Origin: Gammaproteobacteria bacterium | GTDB taxonomy: Bacteria; Pseudomonadota; Gammaproteobacteria; Steroidobacterales; Woeseiaceae | Reading direction: 5' to 3' | NCBI GenBank assembly: GCA_013151645.1 | Contig: JAADHU010000004.1 | Location: 1 to 64,000 of the forward strand | Length of the DNA: 64,000 bases | Shown: piece by piece, positions 44,236-52,477 of the stretch | How positions within the stretch are numbered: position 1 is the stretch's first letter | Layout: every line of letters begins with the position of its first letter | Position numbers and translations under genes: made by a program | The notes under the pieces: generated by a model | The model's input: the letters and a program-made list of their open reading frames with translations, nothing else | The model's database searches: none | What the model was told of the DNA's origin: nothing

Positions 44236-45532
44236 GAATATTTTGCTGCTTATATCGACAATGATCGTGTCATTGACAGTGGCGGCAGCAACGTTGCCAC
44301 AATCGGGTATCGATAAACACATGGGTGTTGCGAGCTGTGCGGCGTCTCAATGTCACGGTTCCGCGGTGCCGCAGGACGGTTCCAATGTCTTGCAGAACGA
44401 ATACGTCACATGGACACAAAACGATCCGCACGCCAAAGCCTATCAAACACTGGCAAGTGATCAGTCGAAAGCCATGGCAAGCCGATTGGGTTTGCGGTCG
44501 GCGACCACCGCGAAAATATGCCTCGATTGTCACGCAGACAATGCGCCGCTGGCCAGGCGTGGCGAACGTTTCCAGATTTCCGATGGCGTGGGCTGCGAGG
44601 GCTGCCACGGGGGGGCGGAGCGATGGTTGTCGAGCCACTACAACGTGCCCACGGTCAGTCATGCCGATAGCGTGACGGTCGGGCTCTATCCAACGGACCG
44701 GATTGCCGAGCGTGCCGAGCTTTGCCTGTCCTGCCACCTGGGCAACGACGACAAGTTCGCGACGCACCGCATCATGTCGGCGGGCCATCCGAGACTGTCA
44801 TTCGAGCTCGATACGTTTACGGAACTTTGGCGTACCGCAGGCCGCCAACCACACTATCGCATCGATGCCGACTATCAGGCGCGTAAGACCAGTCCTTCAC
44901 ACAGCTACGCCTGGGCGGCAGGTTTGATCGCCGAAGGAAGACAGCGACTGGCGCTGGTGATGGGGCCGAAATTCGAAGGCACTGGCCTGTTTCCAGAACT
45001 GGGCCTTTACGATTGCCACGCCTGTCACCGCAGTATGAAGACAGTGCAATGGCAAGCGTTGTCGCGCCACGGTGGGGCGGGACCGGGAGTACCGTTTCTC
45101 AGCGATGGTTCTTTCGTCATGATCCTGGCACTGGCTCGGTCTCTGGACGCCACCGCCGCTGAAAACATAGAGGCGGCGCTGACCGCATTGCACATCGCGG
45201 GAAGCACAAACATTGTGGAAATTCGCGCGGCGGCCGGCGAACTGGACGATCGGTTCTCCAGTCTGCAGCGGCGACTATCGGTAGAGAGTGTGCAGCGTCA
45301 TGAACGCGAAATCTTGCAGCAGATTCTTGCCAGTGGCGCCGCGGCCCAGTTTATCGATTATGCCAGTGCCGAACAGGCTTTCATGGCCGTGCAAATGCTG
45401 GTGTTTGAGTTGAGTGATACGGCCCTGGAAGCGGAGATCGGGGAACTGGCCGATTCATTGCAGGACGACGAGCGTTATCGGCCGATACAGTTTTCCCGGC
45501 TGCTTGCAAAGCTCGAAAACCGTGAAGAGTAG
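44228..45532 (+). CDS. c554-like multiheme cytochrome c
   Basis: Exported cytochrome of 434 residues. A signal peptide (MNKNILLLISTMIVSLTVAA) precedes a heme-rich half resembling tetraheme cytochrome c554. It has four CxxCH sites (CLDCH, CEGCH, CLSCH, CHACH) plus an atypical CAASQCH (C-x4-CH) near the N-terminus that may hold a fifth heme. SCAASQCHGS with later DPHAKAYQTL is typical of the c554-related family. The C-terminal 150 residues are helical and heme-free. The ATG overlaps the previous gene by eight bases. It ends the operon; a gap of 103 bases follows. Confidence 0.88.
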   Translation: MNKNILLLISTMIVSLTVAAATLPQSGIDKHMGVASCAASQCHGSAVPQDGSNVLQNEYVTWTQNDPHAKAYQTLASDQSKAMASRLGLRSATTAKICLDCHADNAPLARRGERFQISDGVGCEGCHGGAERWLSSHYNVPTVSHADSVTVGLYPTDRIAERAELCLSCHLGNDDKFATHRIMSAGHPRLSFELDTFTELWRTAGRQPHYRIDADYQARKTSPSHSYAWAAGLIAEGRQRLALVMGPKFEGTGLFPELGLYDCHACHRSMKTVQWQALSRHGGAGPGVPFLSDGSFVMILALARSLDATAAENIEAALTALHIAGSTNIVEIRAAAGELDDRFSSLQRRLSVESVQRHEREILQQILASGAAAQFIDYASAEQAFMAVQMLVFELSDTALEAEIGELADSLQDDERYRPIQFSRLLAKLENREE

Positions 45533-45635
45533 GGTTGCTGTAGCAATGCCTGTCGTACGGCCACTGGCTATCGTGGGCCAGCCCATGCAAAATGACGCCA
45601 TTGTCACAGGCTGTTTTTAGGGAGCCGACGTCGCT

Positions 45636-46367
45636 TTGAACTCTCGTCTTCGTTACACAATTCCAAATAGCATTACGGCGACCAGTCTGTTGCTGGGCGT
45701 TGGCTCTGTCATCACGAGCTCGCTGGGCGATCTTGAGCTGGCGGGCTGGATGATTGTCTGGTGTGGTTTGCTGGACGTGCTCGATGGCCTCGCGGCGAGA
45801 CTCCTGAAAGCAACTTCAACTTTTGGCGCCGAATTCGATTCGATGGCGGACCTGGTGTCCTTCGGTGTGGCCCCGGCAGTGCTGGTTTTTTCCGCCGGCA
45901 TGGAAATCGGTGGTGTCAGACTTGAGACCGCCAGTTTCTGGGTGCTGTCGATTGCGGTGGGCGTGTTCGTTCTGGCCGGCGCTATGCGTCTGGCACGTTT
46001 CAACCTGACCTCGGACGAACCGCGCACCGGCTGGTTTCTGGGAGTGCCCATTACCGTTGCAGGGGGTGGTCTTACGTCAACGGCAATTATCCTGCTGGTC
46101 AAATATCCGGACATTGCCGGCGGTTTGCCGCTGCGACTTTATTTGCCGGTCATGATGTTTGTGCTGGCCCTTGGCATGGTGTCGCGGCTTCGCTTCCCCA
46201 AGCTCATGAGACGCGACAGCATCTATTTCAACGTGTTCATGGGTGCCAACGTGATTGCATCCTACTACTGCGGCATTACGCGCAGTTATCCCGAGTTTTT
46301 GTTTTTCATGGGCTTGTTTCTATTGATTAGCGGCATTATCGGGGGACGGATCAGCAAGCTCGAATGA
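45636..46367 (+). CDS. pssA: CDP-diacylglycerol-serine O-phosphatidyltransferase
   Basis: Inner-membrane CDP-alcohol phosphatidyltransferase of 243 residues that makes phosphatidylserine, the precursor of phosphatidylethanolamine. The CDP-AP motif is complete: DGLAARLLKATSTFGAEFDS followed by MADLVSFGVAPA, with all the metal-binding Asp residues. Several transmembrane helices follow. The start is a TTG after a GGGAGCCGAC region. The subclass II type (membrane, Bacillus-like) rather than the E. coli enzyme is indicated by the motif. It lies 37 bases upstream of a phospholyase-like aminotransferase and may be co-transcribed with it. Confidence 0.92.
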   Translation: MNSRLRYTIPNSITATSLLLGVGSVITSSLGDLELAGWMIVWCGLLDVLDGLAARLLKATSTFGAEFDSMADLVSFGVAPAVLVFSAGMEIGGVRLETASFWVLSIAVGVFVLAGAMRLARFNLTSDEPRTGWFLGVPITVAGGGLTSTAIILLVKYPDIAGGLPLRLYLPVMMFVLALGMVSRLRFPKLMRRDSIYFNVFMGANVIASYYCGITRSYPEFLFFMGLFLLISGIIGGRISKLE

Positions 46368-46404
46368 CCGTCCGCGGGCGAGCACCGGTTTCGCAGGCGA
46401 AAAT

Positions 46405-47703
46405 GTGACCGATTCTTTTTCTTCAAGCAGCGTTAACCAGCAACTCCTGGATCGCCGCCAACGCCTGCTTGGACCCGCGTACCGGCTGTTCTACGAAACT
46501 CCGCTGCACATTGTGCGTGGTGAGGGTGTCTGGCTGATCGACGCCGACGGTCGGCGCTATCTCGATATGTACAACAACGTGCCCCACGTCGGTCACTGCC
46601 ATCCGCACGTCGTAGCAGCCGTGTGCGAACAGATTGGTGTGCTCAATACGCACACCCGTTATTTGCACGAAAACGTGCTTGCTTATGCAGAACGACTGCT
46701 GAACAGATTTCCCTCGAAGCTCGATGTCGCCATGTTCAGTTGCACGGGAACGGAAGCCAACGAACTCGCTTTGCGTATAGCCCGCAGCAGTACGGGTGGC
46801 ACGGGACTGATCGTTGCCGAGCATGCCTATCATGGCAATTCTCATGCGATCGCCGAAATATCAACGGAAGACAATACGCCCGCGGATCGATCAGACTACA
46901 TCGTTACGGTGCCGCCACCCGATATCTATCGCGGCCAGTACCGTGACGCCGATGCGGCCGAGCGATACGCCGCTCACCTCCATGCGGCGATCGATACACT
47001 TGATCGAAGAGGCATTGTCCTGGCTGCATTTGTCGTCGATACGATTTTTTCGAGCAGTGGCGTTATCGCGCCGCCGCCGGGATACTTGAAACTGGCGGCC
47101 GATATTGTGCGGGCAGCCGGGGGCCTGTTCGTTGCTGACGAGGTACAGCCAGGATTCGGCCGCACCGGGAGGAGCTTCTGGGGGTTTGAGGCGGATGGCG
47201 TGTTGCCGGATATTGTCACTATGGGAAAACCCATGGGCAACGGTCACCCACTGGCCGCAACCATCGCAAAACGTTCACTCGTCGAAAAATTTGCCAGCAA
47301 GACCGGCTATTTCAATACGTTCGGCGGCAATCCGGTGTCCGCGGCGGCGGGAATGGCGGTGCTCGACGTCATTGAGGGTGAAAATCTACAGGAGAACGCG
47401 CTGGCGGTCGGCAGGCATTTGCAAGCGGGTGTTCGCGCGATTGCGAAAACCCGTGATGTCATCGGCGATGTGCGCGGCAATGGCCTGTTCGTCGCAATCG
47501 AGTTGGTTGATGCCGGTGAAGCCAGGAGGCCGGCTGCAGCGGCGGCCGGGCGCGTGGTCAATGACCTGCGCAATCGAGGTATCCTGACGAACACAATGGG
47601 TGCCGACGGAAACATTCTCAAGTTAAGGCCTCCCATGGTCTTCAACAAAGACAATGCAGACTTTTTCCTGGGGCACCTGGACGAGGCGCTCGCCGCTATC
47701 TGA
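46405..47703 (+). CDS. class III PLP enzyme, phosphoethanolamine phospho-lyase-like
   Basis: Cytoplasmic fold-type I PLP protein of 432 residues. The segments MYNNVPHVGHCHPHVVAA, LNTHTRYLHENVLAYAERL, CTGTEANELALRIAR and VAEHAYHGNS resemble the ethanolamine-phosphate and phosphohydroxylysine phospho-lyase group. FVADEVQPGFGRTG supplies the PLP-contacting Asp, and the cofactor Lys is in TMGKPMGNGHPLAA. Other omega-aminotransferases are possible. The GTG start has only a modest ribosome-binding site. The neighbouring phosphatidylserine synthase makes a link to ethanolamine-phosphate turnover plausible, but this is inference. Confidence 0.88.
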   Translation: MTDSFSSSSVNQQLLDRRQRLLGPAYRLFYETPLHIVRGEGVWLIDADGRRYLDMYNNVPHVGHCHPHVVAAVCEQIGVLNTHTRYLHENVLAYAERLLNRFPSKLDVAMFSCTGTEANELALRIARSSTGGTGLIVAEHAYHGNSHAIAEISTEDNTPADRSDYIVTVPPPDIYRGQYRDADAAERYAAHLHAAIDTLDRRGIVLAAFVVDTIFSSSGVIAPPPGYLKLAADIVRAAGGLFVADEVQPGFGRTGRSFWGFEADGVLPDIVTMGKPMGNGHPLAATIAKRSLVEKFASKTGYFNTFGGNPVSAAAGMAVLDVIEGENLQENALAVGRHLQAGVRAIAKTRDVIGDVRGNGLFVAIELVDAGEARRPAAAAAGRVVNDLRNRGILTNTMGADGNILKLRPPMVFNKDNADFFLGHLDEALAAI

Positions 47704-47717
47704 TCCGTTACGCGGCG

Positions 47718-49805
47718 CTATTCTTCGGAATCTTCCGTCACTTCGCCGTCGAGTGTATAGCGGTTATACCAGGACATCATGTACAACATTGTGCGCATAT
47801 AGTTCGAAGGTTTCGATCCGGTGCCGTGGTACTGATCGTTGAAGCGCAACAGTTTCGTCGGTACGCCTGCGAATTTCAGGGCCGCGTAATACTCTTCGGA
47901 CTGTGACATGGGTGTGCGCATATCCTGCTCACCGGTCATGATCACGGTCGGCGTTTTTACATTGCCGACGTACATAACGGAGGAGTGTTTCAACCAGTCG
48001 GTGGGGTCTTCCCAAAAAGGCTTGCGGAAAAACGAAAATGTGAAATTCGGAATATCGGTTGTGCCCAGCATGCTCATCCAGTTGGTCACGGGGCAACGAA
48101 CGGCCGCCGCCGCAAATCGATCCGTATGACCAATAACCCAGCTTGAAAGCACACCGCCGCCACTGCAGCCACCGACGTACATGCGTTTCTCGTTGATGTA
48201 CCCCTGTTCGATGACGGCATCGATGCCGCCCATCAGGTCGAGATAGTCAACACTTGGGTAGGCATGGTCGATTGCCTGGGAAAAGGCCTCGCCATAACCG
48301 GTACTGCCCCTCGGGTTGGTATAGACAACGACAAAGCCATTGGCCGCGAATACCTGGTACTGAAAGTTAAAGCGGCCGGTGTACATGCCAAAGGGACCAC
48401 CGTGAATTTCCATTAACAACGGATATTTCTTCGCCGCATCGAAATTGGGCGGCTTTACGATCCAGCCGTGTGCGCGATTGCCGTCTGCGGCCTCGTACCA
48501 GATTTCCTCGTGTTCGCCGAGTTTTTTACCGCTCAGCAGATCGGCATTGACCGCCGTTAGCCTGGTGGGTTCTCCGCGGCCATTTAACGGGTAGGAATGA
48601 ACGTCACCGGGCTCATAGAAGGATGTTGCGATGCCGACGCCGGTACGGCCATTGGCAGAGAGCGAATCGAGGGTGATCGTATGCTTTCCGGTCGTAACCG
48701 CTCTCACGTCTCCGTTGAGGTTCATGTAAAACACGTTCAGGTAACCATCGTCTTGTGCATTGAAATAAATACCGCGGTCATTTGTGGGCCAGCGCAGGAT
48801 GCCCGGAGGACGATCGAACGTGTCCGACAGCTGTCGGGCATTGTCCCCGTTTGCGTCCATCAGGTGGATGCGCTCCATTTCATAGGTCGCATCTGAGGCC
48901 GGGTAGCCCGTGTAGGCGATGTAGCGACCGTCAGTGGACATCGCCGGCGACGTCCAGAAGCCTGTTTTGCGCGTTAGCTGCTCGATTTCTTCGCTTTCAA
49001 CATTGACGGCATAGATATGCGATCGCCGATAAATATCGTCTCCATTCGAGTCCATCCAGCCGTCAAAAAGTATCGTCCGGCTGTCCGGACTCCAGCTCAA
49101 TACAGCACCGCTAAAAAGGCCGTCAAACTGAGCGCCCACGTTCCATTCTCCCGTCGTTAACTGGCGTGCTGTGCCTGAATTTGCCGGCACGACGAACAGA
49201 TGGGAAAAGCCGGGGTCGGTAAAGCCGACACGATCCTGCCGATAGTGGACGCGGTCGAGAATACGCGGCGGTTTGCTCCAGCTCGCGCCTTTCGGTGCCG
49301 GTGGCAGGTCGATATTCCATGAATCTTCAGCGGGCACGATGGCGACGAATGCGATCTGCTGTCCGTCCGGTGACCACCTGGGTGAAGTCGGCGTTACATT
49401 GACGCGGGTTACCTGCGAAGTAGCACCTTCGTCATCCATCCAGCGGACGAAAACTTGCGGTTTTTCATTGTCGCCTTGCGCGATGAACAGGATTCGGTCG
49501 CCGCTCGGCGACCAGCGTGCATTGGACCCCTTGCGCATAAATCGATGACGTGATCCGTCTGCATCCATAATCCACAAAGCGGAAGACCAGCGGTCGGTCC
49601 GCTGATCGACCCAGCGCCGGGTGTATACGATCTGGCGGCCATCGGGAGAAACCTGAGCATCGCGGACTTGTTCCAGATCGAGATAGTCCGCGACGGATAG
49701 CTGTGCCGGATCAGTGTCGGCCGCGTAAGCGCCGATCGTCAGAAAAACGCTGACGATGGCGGAAAACAAGCGCGGTATTGTTGTTTTCGCGGGCATATTA
49801 CTCAT
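47718..49805 (-). CDS. S9-family serine peptidase (prolyl oligopeptidase/DPP-like)
   Basis: Exported peptidase of 695 residues with a signal peptide (FSAIVSVFLTIGAYAAD). The N-terminal part is a WD40-like beta-propeller with repeats such as QVSPDGRQIVYTRR and ARWSPSGDRILFIAQG. The C-terminal alpha/beta hydrolase domain has the nucleophile in YVGGCSGGGVLSSW, with Asp in GEQDMRTPMSQSEEY and His in NDQYHGTG. HGGPFGMYTGRFNFQYQVFA shapes the oxyanion region. It resembles acylaminoacyl-peptidase-like S9C enzymes. GGGAGATTTCC precedes the ATG. It is divergent from the symporter operon across 267 bases, which hold no recognised gene. Confidence 0.93.
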   Translation of the reverse strand: MSNMPAKTTIPRLFSAIVSVFLTIGAYAADTDPAQLSVADYLDLEQVRDAQVSPDGRQIVYTRRWVDQRTDRWSSALWIMDADGSRHRFMRKGSNARWSPSGDRILFIAQGDNEKPQVFVRWMDDEGATSQVTRVNVTPTSPRWSPDGQQIAFVAIVPAEDSWNIDLPPAPKGASWSKPPRILDRVHYRQDRVGFTDPGFSHLFVVPANSGTARQLTTGEWNVGAQFDGLFSGAVLSWSPDSRTILFDGWMDSNGDDIYRRSHIYAVNVESEEIEQLTRKTGFWTSPAMSTDGRYIAYTGYPASDATYEMERIHLMDANGDNARQLSDTFDRPPGILRWPTNDRGIYFNAQDDGYLNVFYMNLNGDVRAVTTGKHTITLDSLSANGRTGVGIATSFYEPGDVHSYPLNGRGEPTRLTAVNADLLSGKKLGEHEEIWYEAADGNRAHGWIVKPPNFDAAKKYPLLMEIHGGPFGMYTGRFNFQYQVFAANGFVVVYTNPRGSTGYGEAFSQAIDHAYPSVDYLDLMGGIDAVIEQGYINEKRMYVGGCSGGGVLSSWVIGHTDRFAAAAVRCPVTNWMSMLGTTDIPNFTFSFFRKPFWEDPTDWLKHSSVMYVGNVKTPTVIMTGEQDMRTPMSQSEEYYAALKFAGVPTKLLRFNDQYHGTGSKPSNYMRTMLYMMSWYNRYTLDGEVTEDSEE

Positions 49806-50072
49806 GGAAATCTCCCGTATTGTGCTTATTCGGAGCCGGCGAACTGCACGGTTTGCCGGGTTAGAAAATCATAACGCATACGTCGACTGAATTCCCGAAC
49901 GTGGCAATGGCATGAATCGGCCGTTGCAACGCAGAGTCCGCTTCGCACAATTACTCATGATGTATTGCCGGTCAGGTTGTATGCTGACGCTGGAAAAAAG
50001 AGGCGGCAGGCGAGTGACTTCGATAGCCATTTCGTCAAAGTCCGCTGTTGAGTCGACGAAGCAGGGGGAGTC

Positions 50073-50201
50073 ATGTTCGGGTTACCATTTGAGACCGCGG
50101 TGGTCGTGTTCGGTTTTCCGCTATTTTGGATCATCTACACAGTGGTGTTCCTGCTTCGAACGCGGGATTGGGTAGACGATTCCGGGGACGATGAACAATG
50201 A
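50073..50201 (+). CDS. 42-residue membrane partner of the sodium:solute symporter
   Basis: A short gene with a strong ribosome-binding site (GGGGGAG, two bases before the ATG). The product begins MFGLPFETAVVVFGFPLFWI, continues with a hydrophobic helix to about residue 29, and ends in an acidic tail (DWVDDSGDDEQ). The stop codon overlaps the symporter ATG in an ATGA, so the two are coupled in translation. Small helper proteins of this kind occur upstream of other sodium:solute symporters (YhdT beside PanF is a familiar case, though not the same family as far as I can tell). It probably stabilises or regulates the symporter. Confidence 0.75.
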   Translation: MFGLPFETAVVVFGFPLFWIIYTVVFLLRTRDWVDDSGDDEQ

Positions 50202-51772
50202 GTGCGACGGTCATCGCTTTTCTCGTTCTTTACTATGTTGTCGTACTCGGTATCGGTTTTTGGGCGTTGCGACAAGGCAGCGGCGACGATCTGGAAGGCT
50301 ATCTGCTGGGCGGACGCAAGGTGGGGCCCCTGGCAACAGCATTGACGTTGCAGAGCACGTCAATGAGCGGCTATATGTTTCTGGGTGCCGGCGCGCTCGG
50401 TTTTAGCCAGGGCTATTGGGCACTGTGGTATGCACTTGGCGATATTGGCGGTGGAGTCCTCAACCTGTCGATTATCGGCCGCCGCATGCGCAAACTGTCG
50501 CAGATGATGGGCGCGCTGACGTCGATTGAATACCTTGAGAAACGTTATCCTTTGCCGGCCGTGCGACTGTTTGCCGGTACGCTGACGGTATTCCTGCTGG
50601 GATTTTACGTGCTGGCACAGTTTATCGCCGGCGGTAAGGGGATGGCGCTGGTGACCGGCATACCGTACCCGGCCGCATTGGCGATCGCCGTTGCGGTGAT
50701 CCTGATCTACACATTCATGGGTGGGTATCTCGCCGTCGTCTATACCGACTTTTTTCAAAGTCTGATCATGCTGGTCGGCGTCATGTGGATTGTGATTGCA
50801 GCGCTGGCCGAACTTGGCGGTCTGACCGCCGCCAACCAGGCCATCGGCGAAATTGACCCGACCTTGTTATCCCTGTGGGGCAGGGGTCTGGGGTTTCAGG
50901 GGCAGTGGGGCATCGTTGCCGGCGCATTGCTTATTTTTTCCGTTGGGTACATGGGTTGGCCGCATGTCGTGACCCGGCACATGGCGATGAGCAGTCCGGT
51001 GACGGCGCGCCGAGCCGGCGGCTGGGCGACATTGTGGAACCTGTTTTTCGTGCCGGCTCCGTATCTTGTGGGCATCCTGGCTGTTTTGATCCTGCCGTCA
51101 CTCGATGATCCGGAGATGGCAATATTTCAGGTGGCAAATCGACTTCTTCCTGCGGCCGTTACCGGGCTGGTGATGGCGGCAATCATGGCCGCCATCATGT
51201 CGACGGCCGATTCGCTGTTGTTGCAAACGGGATCCATCGGAGCGCGCGACCTTTACGAACGATTCATTCGTCCGGATGCAACCGAAACGCAAATGGTCTG
51301 GGTGTCGCGTGGTCTGGTCTTAAGTATAGCTTTCGGTGGCTATTTCATTGCGCTGGTTGAACCACCCTCCATCTTTACCATCATCATATTTACGACGTCT
51401 GTTCTTGGCAGCGCATTCCTGCCCGCCTACGTTTGCGCCGTCTGGTGGCGCAAAGCCAATGCGCCGGGCGCACTTGCGTCTATGGTTGTCGGTGCCCTGG
51501 TTTCATTCACCTGGCAGTATGCAGATCTTGCCGAGTCGACTTCGATGGCGCCGATGTTGATGGGAGTCTTGAGTTCTTCCGCGACAATCGTGGTTGTCAG
51601 TCTGCTTACGCAATCGAGCGCGCCTGTGCCATCGTATATTCTCGACGCGATGCAGGAAGCTGATGCGCTCGGCCCGATTCCACAACGGCTACTGGCGGCG
51701 ACTGATTTTTCCCTGACGCCGGAGGCAGCCGAGGTCGGCAGAATGCTCAGCGGAGAAGCGGACCATGAGTGA
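50198..51772 (+). CDS. sodium:solute symporter
   Basis: Inner-membrane transporter of 524 residues with about 13 transmembrane helices, in the SSS (solute:Na+ symporter) family. It opens with FLVLYYVVVLGIGFWALRQG and GYLLGGRKVGPLATALTL, where the Gly-rich GGRKVG is typical. Next come GGKGMALVTGIPYPAALAIA and YMGWPHVVTRHMAMSS, resembling pantothenate/proline-type members. A late STADSLLLQTGSIGARDLYE is the family's Na+-site signature. The substrate is unknown. It is preceded by a 42-residue membrane protein gene and overlaps the next gene by eight bases. Confidence 0.92.
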   Translation: MSATVIAFLVLYYVVVLGIGFWALRQGSGDDLEGYLLGGRKVGPLATALTLQSTSMSGYMFLGAGALGFSQGYWALWYALGDIGGGVLNLSIIGRRMRKLSQMMGALTSIEYLEKRYPLPAVRLFAGTLTVFLLGFYVLAQFIAGGKGMALVTGIPYPAALAIAVAVILIYTFMGGYLAVVYTDFFQSLIMLVGVMWIVIAALAELGGLTAANQAIGEIDPTLLSLWGRGLGFQGQWGIVAGALLIFSVGYMGWPHVVTRHMAMSSPVTARRAGGWATLWNLFFVPAPYLVGILAVLILPSLDDPEMAIFQVANRLLPAAVTGLVMAAIMAAIMSTADSLLLQTGSIGARDLYERFIRPDATETQMVWVSRGLVLSIAFGGYFIALVEPPSIFTIIIFTTSVLGSAFLPAYVCAVWWRKANAPGALASMVVGALVSFTWQYADLAESTSMAPMLMGVLSSSATIVVVSLLTQSSAPVPSYILDAMQEADALGPIPQRLLAATDFSLTPEAAEVGRMLSGEADHE

Positions 51773-52259
51773 CTGCAAATCGATTGCGTTGATCCGGGAG
51801 TCGCTGAGTTCGGTCGATGCGTTACGCATCGTGAATGCAGTTGCAGGCGCCGAAGTCGCGCGCATTGAGCGCAGAATCTATTACCCGTATTTCCACTTCT
51901 CGGCCGTTTGTTCGGCGCGAACACTGTTTGGCACGAAGCCCATATCGGCAAGTTGCCTTGTGGATGGATGCAATGAAGCGGGTGCAACGGCGGATCCGGT
52001 GGTTGCCGAGCAATCAGAGGTGGCCAGGGACGCGATTTTGAGGTCGAAGATCGACGCGAGAACGGCGATGAACGTGGCCCGTCGATTTCTCATTCACACC
52101 CTGGGTCGCCGCTTAAGGACAATCGGTAACTTCAATGTCAATCCTGAGGCACAGGGCCTTGTGCATAAGGCGTTTTGGCTGATTCGTTGTGAAGATACGG
52201 TAGTCATGGTTGATAGTTTGACGGGGTGCCTGCATACCCTGGGAAAACGTGCGGCTTAG
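51765..52259 (+). CDS. hypothetical protein coupled to the symporter
   Basis: Hypothetical 164-residue protein. It has no signal peptide or transmembrane helix. Visible features are a basic N-terminal half (ARIERRIYYPYFHFSAVCSA), six Cys residues spread through the sequence, and a C-terminal half with helix-like VARRFLIHTLGRRLRTIGN and strand-like KAFWLIRCEDTVVMVDSLTG. The ATG overlaps the symporter stop codon by eight bases with GGAGAAGCGGACC upstream. It therefore probably belongs to the transport operon. I recognise no family. Confidence 0.65.
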   Translation: MSDCKSIALIRESLSSVDALRIVNAVAGAEVARIERRIYYPYFHFSAVCSARTLFGTKPISASCLVDGCNEAGATADPVVAEQSEVARDAILRSKIDARTAMNVARRFLIHTLGRRLRTIGNFNVNPEAQGLVHKAFWLIRCEDTVVMVDSLTGCLHTLGKRAA

Positions 52260-52277
52260 GGTTTCTGCTGGCACTTC

Positions 52278-52388
52278 TGTAGGAGCGTGTCCTGACGCGC
52301 GACCGGGCTTAAAAGGATCGCGCCTCGGGAGACGCTCCTACTAATAATCTATCGGCGCTGCTGCAGGAGCGTGACCTGAAACGCGACC
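52278..52388. repeat. cluster of three REP-like elements
   Basis: Three diverged copies of the element at 23-49: direct 52278-52304 (AGGAGCGTGTCCTGACGCG), inverted 52315-52341 (GCGCCTCGGGAGACGCTCC) and direct 52362-52388 (AGGAGCGTGACCTGAAACG). They follow a gene stop codon and precede a separate gene. The alternating orientation is like a bacterial interspersed mosaic element, which often serves as terminator or mRNA stabiliser. No RAYT transposase gene is present in the window. Confidence 0.8.
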
Positions 52389-52477
52389 AGAAACGGAAAA
52401 AAATGCTCCAAATTTGTAACCTTCTTGCTCGAATCCGACTACAAGCCATCGAACCCACCAAATTTCCAGGGAATCCC

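Noticed and set aside
38680-45532. Calling the barrel and cytochromes an MtrCAB homologue
   Set aside because: The barrel lacks the MtrB CxxC and the cytochromes have different heme arrangement and an LVIVD propeller; only a functional analogy is possible.
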